Assembly: GCA_907163345.1 (NCBI GenBank)
Contig: CAJQUN010000024.1
Location: 5,208,001 to 5,272,000 of the forward strand
DNA length: 64,000 nucleotides
Source of the DNA: Haberlea rhodopensis
Lineage: Eukaryota; Streptophyta; Magnoliopsida; Lamiales; Gesneriaceae
Reading direction: 5' to 3'
Both the position numbers and the translations under genes were made by a program. Below the pieces are notes generated by a model. That model did not search any database, was not told where the DNA came from, and was given only the letters and a program-made list of their open reading frames with translations. Positions 24,465-34,781 of this stretch are shown one piece after another. Each line of letters begins with the position of its first letter. Positions within the stretch are counted from its first letter, which is position 1.

Positions 24465-25919
24465 TGGTAGCGTTTATCGTGTACGCCCAAATTAACCCTT
24501 CTTCAGTTAATAACAAAAATATGTAGTAGTGGAAGTAGGGATCGATCTCACAGGGAAGGTAAATTTATTTTGTGTCAATTATCAAAGAACTAGTAACAAT
24601 GGGGGATTTGGACTGGATTACTACTACTTAGCAAATATCAAACTAATTAACGAGTCTAACTAAAATGATTAAAACTTATGGGATTAAAGCGATTCTTGGT
24701 TTTCAGGTAACCGTACTTTTGGAAAATTATCTTTTAGTCATCAAATCAAAACATTCAAATTCTTTCAATTATCTATCGATTGGAAATTCAATTCCTACTC
24801 ATCTTATTCTTAGTCAAAGAGAAAACAGCATCCAATTCAACTCTTACCAAATCTCTAATCACCACTACAGCCGTTAATGATTAAACAATGATAGTTTTCA
24901 AAACTAATGAGTTCGACAAATCTAATCAATAAAAACTACAGCCGTTAGAATTGATTACTCAATCGTTTCTCCTAAGAATTCAATAACACCTACAGCCGGT
25001 TAATTATTAATCTTAGTTGTTTCTTAGCAAACTATCGATTATGTTATTGAATATTAGGTGATCGGTCTAATACACAAGCACAACAATCATGGAATTCGAA
25101 TTCTGAGAAACCAATTGAAATCGAAGATTAATTCAACAATCAAACCGAATTTTCATAAAAGATTTAAATCCAAAAGTAGGTATCCCTTCAACCAAGAATC
25201 GAAGGGTTTTAGCCTAGCATAATTAAATCTAAAAGCAATAAAAATTCAATGGAAAACATTAAATAAATAAAGGAAAAGAAATTACTAATATAAATCACGA
25301 TTCCGGCTTGTCAATTCCGGTTCCGTTCTTCGTCGTTCTTGAAGAAAACTTTGAAAGAAAATTAATCTAAAATCCTATGTTGGGTTTTGAAAACCCGAAT
25401 AATCTTGGTTTTGATGTTAACAAAACTTGTTATTGTGTTGCTAACATATTTCATCAAGTGTGCAGTTCATAGATGATATTTTACAGCTTGATGATCTGCT
25501 AAGAAATGACCTTGAGTTTGGTTGCTGAAATGAGAATTCAGCATCCAGTAGAGCCCGAGCGCTGCTGACTAAATTGATCATATCTCATAGCTCGCTTATC
25601 GGAACGGAACGATTCAGTATGGGTTGGAAAGCTAAGACAAAGATCTACAAGTCATCTTTCGAAGTGAAAGACTGAACCGGACGTTAAGATGGCCAAAAAG
25701 CTTCTGCAAGTCATACCATGTGCTGCTGCATCCAGCAAACATACAGCAGGACCATTGCCTTGTATTTCGAGTATAACTCTCTCATACGAACTCGAAATCA
25801 AGCGATTATTGATTCCGTGGAAAGCTAAGAGAAAGGGCTACAACTTTCATGAAGATCACTTTGCCCAGAAATCAACGAATCAAGAGATATAACCAAGAGA
25901 ACAGAACAGCAGATGTTGG

Positions 25920-26280
25920 GCAGCAGGGTACCAGCAGACCTCAGACCAACTGGTACCAGCAGACCTCATACCAGTTGGAGTACCAGCTGAAGGGACCAGC
26001 TGGAGTACCAGCTAAAGGACCAGTTGGAGCTGGAGAGAACCAGCTGGAGTACCAGCTGAAGGACCAGTTGGAGTACCAGCTGACCAGACCAACTGGATGA
26101 CCAGTCCAGCTGACAAGACCAACTGGATGACCAGTCCAGCTGACTAGACCAACTGGATGACCAGTCCAGCTGACCAGACCAACTGGATGACAAGACCAAC
26201 TGGATGACCAGTCCAGCTGACCAGACCAACTGGATGACCAGACCAGCTGACCAGACCAACTGGCTGACCAGACCAGCAGA
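25920..26280 (+). repeat. LTR-internal minisatellite (5' LTR copy)
   Basis: Tandem units of about 30 bp share GACCAACTGGATGACCAGTC and CAGCTGAC, preceded by looser TACCAGCTG/GGAGTACCAGC repeats. It is open in several frames only because the unit length is a multiple of three, and it is not a gene. Confidence 0.85.
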
Positions 26281-27542
26281 CTTCCAAAAATAGCCCAGAA
26301 GCAGAATATGACCGTTGCAATGTTTGAAAGCTTACCAAAGCTGTCCCAACGGTTATATTCTTGTATCTAACGTATATATCATTACTTGGGGCTATATATA
26401 CATGATTTGGAAGCTCAATAACAGCTGATTGAAGATCAATCCAAGCCTTCCAAAGCAAACCCACTTGGGATTCAATTGAGGAACTTCAAAGACAAAAGTT
26501 GCTAAATGAAGAGCACTCCTCAAACGTTGCAAACTAGACTCATAGAGGATCGCAACGGTATAGGTCTTGCAGCCCAAACTTGCTCGAGGAAAAGCAGTTT
26601 ATTCTGCAAATTTGACTCATGTGCTGCCACCGCGGAAAGATAAATGGACATTGTTGAGTTTTGTCAAGAAAGTCAAATTTGTTGCCAAGTATGCTTCATG
26701 CATCATCAAAAGAGGTTATTTTTATTTAAAAATTAATGTGCATTGTATTTTGTTAATTTGTTTTAGCCTACCCCATTTGCCCCTCACTTGCTAAAATTTT
26801 CAAACCTTTTAAAATTAAGGGGGAGAGTTTAATCTCAATCTTTGAGGGGGAGTAAATTTTATTTGTCTTCCTTTTTGATTCACACAAAAAGGGGGAGAAA
26901 TATGTTGTTTAAAAATATGTTTTTTTTCTTGTTATGCAACATTGTGCTTTAATGTTTCATATTTTTATTCAAGTTTTGTGATCATCAAAAAGGGGGAGAT
27001 TGTTGGGTTTTGGAAACCCGAATAATCTTGGTTTTGATGTTAACAAAACTTGTTATTGTGTTGCTAACATATTTCATCAAGTGTGCAGTTCATAGATGAT
27101 ATTTTACAGCTTGATGATCTGCTAAGAAATGACCTTGAGTTTGGTTGCTGAAATGAGAATTCAGCATCCAGTAGAGCCCGAGCGCTGCTGACTAAATTGA
27201 TCATATCTCATAGCTCGCTTATCGGAACGGAACGATTCAGTATGGGTTGGAAAGCTAAGACAAAGATCTACAAGTCATCTTTCGAAGTGAAAGACTGAAC
27301 CGGACGTTAAGATGGCCAAAAAGCTTCTGCAAGTCATACCATGTGCTGCTGCATCCAGCAAACATACAGCAGGACCATCGCCTTGTATTTCGAGTATAAC
27401 TCTCTCATACGAACTCGAAATCAAGCGATTCTTGATTCCGTGGAAAGCTAAGAGAAAGGGCTACAACTTTCATGAAGATCACTTTGCCCAGAAATCAACG
27501 AATCAAGAGATATAACCAAGAGAACAGAACAGCAGATGTTGG

Positions 27543-27903
27543 GCAGCAGGGTACCAGCAGACCTCAGACCAACTGGTACCAGCAGACCTCATACCAGTTG
27601 GAGTACCAGCTGAAGGGACCAGCTGGAGTACCAGCTAAAGGACCAGTTGGAGCTGGAGAGAACCAGCTGGAGTACCAGCTGAAGGACCAGTTGGAGTACC
27701 AGCTGACCAGACCAACTGGATGACCAGTCCAGCTGACAAGACCAACTGGATGACCAGTCCAGCTGACTAGACCAACTGGATGACCAGTCCAGCTGACCAG
27801 ACCAACTGGATGACAAGACCAACTGGATGACCAGTCCAGCTGACCAGACCAACTGGATGACCAGACCAGCTGACCAGACCAACTGGCTGACCAGACCAGC
27901 AGA
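27543..27903 (+). repeat. LTR-internal minisatellite (3' LTR copy)
   Basis: It has the same number and order of units as at 25920-26280 in the 5' LTR, so the array predates this insertion. Confidence 0.85.
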
Positions 27904-28874
27904 CTTCCAAAAATAGCCCAGAAGCAGAATATGACCGTTGCAATGTTTGAAAGCTTACCAAAGCTGTCCCAACGGTTATATTCTTGTATCTAACGTATAT
28001 ATCATTACTTGGGGCTATATATACATGATTTGGAAGCTCAATAACAGCTGATTGAAGATCAATCCAAGCCTTCCAAAGCAAACCCACTTGGGATTCAATT
28101 GAGGAACTTCAAAGACAAAAGTTGCTAAATGAAGAGCACTCCTCAAACCTTTGGCACCTCTTACCTTGCTGTATCAGATTCATTATGGAATCATTTGTGC
28201 CTTTGTATTCACTCTATTCATTGTATTTGTGAGCTAAAATAGAAGAGTGAATACCATTGTAACGGTTGATGATTCATCACAACCGATTGAGAGGTCTTTG
28301 TATGTGAGACGTTAAAGAACATACATAGTTGAGTTGCTAGGAGTTCTAGTTGGATGGGGAATGTCCAACTGGACCGGGTTTGTACAAAGAGTTGTATAAA
28401 TCAAAGTCTTCTAGTGTATCCTTCCATGAGATGGAAGAAGGGGAGACGTAGAAGCGTTGTGCTTCGAACTTCCAGAAACAAATGCTTGTGTTATTTACTT
28501 TACTGCATTTTTTTACCTTACTATTTTTACATACTTTCTTGCATATCTTTAAAATGCCTTTCAAATGAGTAATCGGTTTTAGAGCGGGTTATGTCGAGTG
28601 TCTTCCGCTCGGTTTTGTAACCGAACTCGATATAATCTCTCAGTGCAATTATTTCAAGAACACGAGCTATTGAAGCTCAAGTTGGTTGAACTCGGGTGTG
28701 GAATGGCAACCCACCCCCGAAATCGATCCTAACATCCTAAATATTCTAAGAGTATGAAATTATGCTTAAAATGAGGTAAAAATCGTGTATATGAGGTATG
28801 AAGGCTGATGGAGTAGGGTAAAATCCATGTGGAAAGGAAAGAAATCAAGAATTTTAATTTTCCAAAATTCTATA

Positions 28875-29031
28875 GGCGTAATTACGCCTGAAAGTGGCGT
28901 AAATACGCCTGGTGACGTGTCACAAAATGGCTTTCTGCATTTCTGGCGTAATTACGCCTCAGAATGGCGTAGATACGCCTGTAATGCCGTAGCGTTGGCG
29001 TAATTACGCCTGTGAATGGCGTAATTACGTC
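28875..29031 (-). promoter_or_regulatory. Paired 14-bp palindrome array, variant 3
   Basis: Sites of consensus GGCGTAATTACGCC start at 28875, 28896, 28945, 28966, 28997 and 29018, giving spacings of 21, 49, 21, 31 and 21. The sites at 28875, 28945 and 28997 are perfect. The outermost site ends 371 bp from the LTR start at 29402, the same offset as in the LTR at 23354. Confidence 0.6.
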
Positions 29032-29402
29032 TGTCCTCCATTTTTCTGGCGAGTTTTGTATTTTGGCCATAACTTTCACATACGAACTCCGAATTCGACG
29101 AGTCAGCTGTCCACGCGAAGATAACTCAAAGTTCTACAACTTTTATATGGACCACATTCCCAAAACTTGGCTGGAATACATAGAAATTTGAGGAGAAAGG
29201 AGCAACATGTGTCTTTGATTCCGGTTTTTTCCTCTTTTCTTCAACTTTATTGCTTCTTTCATCATTTTAGCTTGATTTCTTCACTTTTCCCTACATTTAC
29301 ACAAATATACGATTAGGTAGCATATGTATCAATTTATCCATCAAAATATACCAAATCGTAGACAATTAAGCGTAATAGATGTGTCTATTTCTAGTCACAT
29401 CA

Positions 29403-30693
29403 AACACCCCCATACTTACTCTTTACTCGACCTCGAGTAAACAATCAAACCTACAATATTTTTGGTTGGCTCATAGGTTCATAACAAAGCAACTTGTCCT
29501 CACTTTACTGCCTCAACAATTTTAACATGCATAATAATGAACGGCGGTGAAAAGTTAACAGTGGAACAAGTTCAATCCCTAAACATTTCGTACCCAACGA
29601 AGTAGTGAACGTGTGTGTGTGGTCATAAACAAGTGTTGTGTACAAATTATAGATTCAAAATATGCAAAGCCATAATAGTTCAAGTCATACACTAACACAA
29701 GTATAAGCTCACTTGCACACTCTTCTCCACTATCTTAGCTACCTTGCAAACACAAATCAAGTAGGTCTTTATTAGCTTGTAGGCCTAGGTATTGGCTTAT
29801 GAAAGAAAGGGTAAGGATATTCAAACAAGAGAGTATGATGAAATGCACACTAAAAGCTTCTCTTCTTGTATGAATTTTTCAACTTTGTTCTTTTTCACAA
29901 GGTCTATTTCAACACTTTGCTTCTTTTGTGCCAGCTCCCCTTGGAGTCATATTTTTCATCTATTTTTCAAGGCATCCCTTTTTCTTTCATGCATTCCATT
30001 CTTTTGACAATTAAGCTCACAAATAAACTTCAATGATTCCCAAGTGTATTTGAATGAAATACATCATACTCCCTTAAAAGGTATGGATTAAAATTACATT
30101 TAGGCTTAAAGGGTAGGATGATAAGCTAGTCAAGAAATGTTGAATGGGGGTCTTTAGTATGCTTAGCATACTACCATTCTTTTACATTTAAGGCTCGAAA
30201 TAGGTACTAGAGAATGATTTTGTTTACATGGTAGGCTTGAAAGGCTCAAACGCATCAAAGATTGCCTATATCACTTTCATGTTTGCAAGTAGTCTAGACA
30301 TACGCCTCAAAGAGCATGTAGTTAAGTTCTAGCATGTATTAGAGACTTCTTAAGACTATCACAAAATTTACACAATCTTCACTAAGTGATGCACATTTCA
30401 CAAGTCATGACAAAATCGTGCTCAAAATATTCAACTACTAAGTTAAAGTAAAATCTGCATTAGAGTTCAAAGTGTTCCAAGGTTAACAATTCACCTATGT
30501 TCAAAAGCATGCATGATATCAATTAGGTTTCATCATGGGCTAGTGATTAAGCATGCGTTCATTACTAACTATGAGCTCAAAATTTTAAATTTTTCGATTT
30601 TTTTTTGTATTTTTGTAATAGGAAAGCAAAACTAACTACTAATCCCTCCCCCATACTTAAATCTTACATTGTCCCCAATGTAAGGCAAAAATA
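29403..30693 (-). mobile_element. Athila 3' internal region (minus), truncated
   Basis: This is the inverted counterpart of 17210-17572 plus 19859-20982 without the solo LTR. It ends at the polypurine tract next to the LTR at 29402. At about 30693, within the TTTTTGCCTTACATTGGGG motif, it changes abruptly to SIRE-associated sequence, so the rest of this Athila element is missing. Confidence 0.8.
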
Positions 30694-31181
30694 TAAGAAG
30701 CCGCCATGGCCCTGAACTTTTCGGCGGTTACAGCATCGAAGCTTCCTGCTTTACCCAAAAGTGGCTTGCCTACCACTTCGCACAGCACCTGGAAATGGAA
30801 GAGCATTTCCTTCTTCTTAAAGGAGGGTTGCAATCGTTGGCCAGAAATAGAAATCTTCCCCTGAAGATCTAAGAGTGACGCTTGAGGAGTCTGTCCGAAC
30901 TCTGTCAGTCCGGAACTGGGGAGGCCAAAGGTCTTGGCCATCGTTGTTGGCGAGATCTCGAAAGATTTGCCCTGGACAGTAGTAGAAATGGATGTCTTCC
31001 GGGAGATGGCGTTGGCGAACAGCTCGCGGATTTCTGATTCATACACAACTGTTCCGCATTCCAAGAAGTTCCTTAAACCAGATGATTCCAGGGCTCTAAA
31101 AATGGACACCATCGCAGCATCTTCTGTTCTGTAAATGTCATCAAACTCAACGGAGAGTGAGTTATGAGTGATGGTAGCCAT
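30657..31181 (-). CDS. Retroelement accessory ORF (plant transposon protein-like), chimeric 3' end
   Basis: A 174-residue open frame starts MATITHNSLSVEF. It has an N-terminal region with EDAAMVSIFRALESSGLRNF and a later KAGSFDAVTAEKF motif. I recall this pattern from many short proteins in asterid genomes labelled as a plant transposon or retrotransposon-associated domain; the function is unknown. It lies downstream of the SIRE pol on the same strand, 387 bp after the pol stop, where SIRE/Maximus elements often carry an extra ORF. Family members are longer; here the last about 12 residues are read from Athila sequence, so the natural C-terminus is lost. I see no signal peptide or membrane segment. 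Confidence 0.6.
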   Translation of the reverse strand: MATITHNSLSVEFDDIYRTEDAAMVSIFRALESSGLRNFLECGTVVYESEIRELFANAISRKTSISTTVQGKSFEISPTTMAKTFGLPSSGLTEFGQTPQASLLDLQGKISISGQRLQPSFKKKEMLFHFQVLCEVVGKPLLGKAGSFDAVTAEKFRAMAASYIFALHWGQCKI

Positions 31182-31568
31182 TTAAAAAGAGTTTAAAGGA
31201 AGTGCGAAGAGTAAGAGAGTGAGAGAGTAGGAAGGTAGAAAGCGGTAAATTGTGAAAAGTGAACAAGTATGAAATGTTCAGCCCGCTAAATAGGAGAGAG
31301 AAGACACGTGTCTTTATCTCCAAGACTGAGAATTAAATAATTCAAAATAAACGGTCAGGATAAAGAAAGATAAGGCGGTTAAAGTACAACTAGTTAAAAT
31401 GGTCAATCAGTCCGAGCTGTTTTTATTATCCAGACAGATCATAGGATAAAACCAGACTGACAATGATCGGTCTGAAAGTTCGGACCGGTCTGTGTCTTTC
31501 TGAACATTGTATTATCGATCTGTTGAAAAAAAATTCAAGTGCGAAAAGAATAAAAACATCTAAACTAA

Positions 31569-34500
31569 TTAAGATAAGTCAATTAAACCAAGAATTTGAC
31601 GGAAATAATTAAACTTAGCCTCAGGAAGCGGTTTAGTGAAGATGTCTGCTGCTTGCTGTTCTGTTGAAATGTGCTCGATCCGAATTTCCTTTTTGCCAAC
31701 ATGATCTCGAATAAAATGATGTCGTATATCAATATGCTTTGTGCGAGAGTGCAGAACTGGATTATACGTTATAGCGATTGCACTTGTGTTGTCGCAAAAT
31801 ATCGGAGAGTCAACAGCTTGGATGCCATAGTCTTTGAGCTGGTGTTGAATCCAGAGCATTTGAGCACAACAGCTTCCAGCGGCTAGGTATTCTGCTTCAG
31901 CTGTGGATGTGGCAATTGATGTTTGCTTCTTACTGAACCAAGAAATCAATCTTTCACCTAGGAATTGACATGTTCCACTGGTGCTTTTACGATCGATTTT
32001 ACACCCAGCGTAGTCTGCGTCTGAATACCCGATCAAGCTGAAGTTTGAATCTTTGGAGTACCAAAGACCAACGTTCTGAGATCCTTTTAAATATTTCAGA
32101 ATACGCTTGGCAGCAATAAAATATGATTGCTTTGGTTCTGACTGAAATCTGGCGCACATACAGACTGAAAACATAATATCGGGCCGGCTCGCTGTAAGAT
32201 ACAATAGCGATCCGATTAGTCCTCTATACATGGTTACTTCAACTGCCGTTCCCCCCTTCATCTTTGTCTAACTTGATTGTTGGACTCATTGGAGTTGATG
32301 CAGTTGAGCATGTTTCCATTCCAAATCTCTTGAGGAGCTCTTTGGTATACTTGGTCTGATTGATGAAAATGCCATTGTTGAGCTGTTTTACTTGTAGACC
32401 CAGAAAGAATGACAATTCTCCCATCATGCTCATCTCGAACTGTCCCTGCATTAACTTAGAAAATTTCTCGCACAATTTGGGGTTAGTTGACCCAAAGATT
32501 ATGTCATCAACATAAATCTGAACTAATAGGGTATGTTCCCCCTTAATGAATTTAAATAGAGTTTTATCTACTGAGCCGATCTGGAAATCATGGTTCAGCA
32601 GAAATTGAGATAGAGTGTCATACCAGGCTCTTGGAGCTTGTTTCAGACCATACACTGCTTTATTCAGTAGATATACATGATTGGGATACAAATGGTTCTG
32701 AAATCCAGGTGGTTGCTCAATGTAGACTTCTTCCTGAAGCTTTCCATTAAGAAAGGCGCTCTTAACGTCCATCTGATATACTTTGAAATCTTTAAAGGCA
32801 GCATAAGCAAGAAAGATTCGGATAGCTTCAAGTCTGGCGACTGGTGCAAATGATTCATCGAAGTCGATTCCTTCTTCTTGTCTGAATCCCTGTGCCACCA
32901 GTCTGGCTTTGTTTCTAACCACAGTTCCATCTGCGTCTAGCTTATTTCTGAAGACCCATCTGGTTCCAATAACAGGCAGATCGCTTGGTCTGGGGGTTAG
33001 ACTCCAAACTTGATTTTGTTCGAATTGAATAAGCTCTTCTTGCATTGCTTTAATCCAGTTGAAGTCAGTCAGAGCTTCATCGATCTTCTTGGGTTCCAGA
33101 GTAGAGATGAAGGCAGCATGAGTGAACTCATCCATCATCTGTCCTCTGGTTCTGATTGGTGCAGAAGGACTACCAATCACTAAATTAGGTGGATGCTTCT
33201 TAGTCCATCGATAGCTTGACTCTGGATTGTCTGGTCCGGTCGGATGAACAGTAACAGCATGATCAGCATCTGTTTTAATATTTGAGTCAGGAGTCGGATC
33301 AGCTCGATCTGAAGTTTCTTCAAAGCCTGGATCCGGTCTGTCTGGTAATTCTGGTTCTGGTGGATTGTCTCTTGACCTGTTAGCTACAATCTCATCATCA
33401 CTGTTAGCTTCGAGATGGATATTTTCCATCTGATTTTGAATTGATTCTTTGTTGCCCTCAACACATAAAGTTTCATCAAAGACTACATGAACAGATTCTT
33501 CTACAGTTAAAGTTCGATTATTAAAAACTCGATAAGCTTTGCTAATTGATGAATATCCTAAGAATATACCATTATCTGACTTAGCTTCAAATGCTGTAAG
33601 ATGACTCTTACCATTGTTGTGAACGAAGCATTTACAGCCAAATACATGAAAGTGAGAAACAGATGGTCTGTTACCAGTCCATATTTCATATGGAGTGAGA
33701 TTCAGCTTCTTGTTAATCATAGATCGGTTTTGAGTGTAGCAAGCAGTATTTACAGCTTCTGCCCAGAACTTTTGAGAGATTCCAGAATCAGCAAGCATTG
33801 TTCTTGCTGCTTCCTTGAGCGTTCTGTTTCTTCGTTCTGCAACTCCATTCTGTTGAGGAGTTCGAGCAGCTGAAAACTCATGCTTGATTCCATGATCTTC
33901 TAGAAAAGATTCAAGATTCTGATTTGAAAACTCAGTCCCTTTGTCACTTCGAATCCTGTCTATGCTGGATGATTTCTCGTTCTGAGTGCGTTTCAGCAGC
34001 TTGATCAACTTCGGACCGGTCTGATCTTTACTGCTTAAGAATATAGTCCATGTAAAGCGTGAGTAATCATCAATAACAACAAGAGTATACCGCATTCCCC
34101 CTAAACTTGTTATTGGTATAGGACCAAACAAGTCCATATGCAGTAATTCTAAACAGCGGGAGGAGGATTTGGCATTCTTGTTTTTGAAGGATGATCTGAT
34201 CTGTTTGCCCATTTGGCAAGCTTCGCAGATCTTATCCTTAGCAAAATCGATCTTGGGCAGACCGATAACTAAATCATGTTTACACAGGCTAGCAATGGTC
34301 TTAAAGTTGATATGATTCAAGCGCTTATGCCACAGCCAATGTTTATTATCATTGTTAGCGATGAAGCAAGTAGGATTATCAGGTTGAGCATGATTCCAGT
34401 TAATCTTATAAGTGTTTCCATTCCTGATTCCTACGAGCATAGTTATACCTTCTGATGATTTAACAGTGCAAGTGTGTTTATGAAATTCTACAGCATAGCC

Positions 34501-34749
34501 ATTATCACAGAGTTGACTTATGCTAATCAGATTATAGCACAGATTTTCAACTAACAGCACATCATTGATAATAATGTTACCATGGACAATCTTACCCTTG
34601 CCCACGGTCTTACCCTTTGAGTTATCTCCGAAAATAATTTTGGGTCCAATACATTCTGTCACTTCAGACAGCAGCTCGATGTTTCCAGTCATGTGACGGG
34701 AACACCCACTGTCCAAATACCAGTCTGATGCGAGTTTCTTCGGTACCTG
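31569..34749 (-). pseudogene. pol: SIRE-type Copia pol polyprotein, one frameshift
   Basis: The frame opens at 34749 after two stops and carries protease (DSGCSRHMTG), the integrase zinc region (H130, H135, C164, C167, numbered from the Met at 34716), integrase core D195, D258, E294 with exact D-35-E spacing, and RT with QMDVKSAFL and YVDD (735-738). It stops at 32239. RNase H continues in the next frame (32261-31569): DADYAG, STAEAEY, FCDNTSA and the terminal ADIFTKPL. The switch coincides with a run of six C on the plus strand (32251-32256); one base too many explains it. All catalytic residues I can identify are present, so this was active recently or the frameshift is a sequencing error. 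Confidence 0.9.
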
Positions 34750-34781
34750 TCATCAAATATAATTATTGTTGGTACCCAATC

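Larger units (their letters stand above)
25378..28734 (+). mobile_element. SIRE-like Copia element, internally deleted, nested in an Athila LTR
   Basis: It has a direct repeat of LTRs. The 5' copy 25378-26526 starts TGTTGGGTTTTGA and lacks its last about 585 bp; the 3' copy 27001-28734 (1734 bp) ends GATCCTAACA. The 5-bp target duplication TCCTA lies at 25373-25377 and 28735-28739. Over the shared about 1150 bp I saw only three differences. The internal remnant 26527-27000 is the 3' tail of such elements, with purine tracts such as AAAAGGGGGAGAT directly before the 3' LTR. Gag and pol are gone. It is non-autonomous and young. Confidence 0.9.
24465..29402 (-). mobile_element. Athila LTR (minus), interrupted by a SIRE-like element
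   Basis: On the minus strand it runs from TGATGTGACTAG (29402) to CGCTACCA (24465). Removing the insertion 25378-28734 and one TCCTA copy leaves about 1.58 kb, the length expected from the LTR at 20983-22484. Its U3 half resembles the LTR at 23354, while its R/U5 half resembles the LTR at 20983, so the LTR is a mosaic. Six palindromic sites lie at 28875-29031. Confidence 0.85.

Noticed and set aside
25689..28087. Paired open frames with repetitive Gln/Leu or Trp/Ser/Val peptides
   Set aside because: Both LTR copies give the same frames; they are translations of the LTR and its minisatellite.
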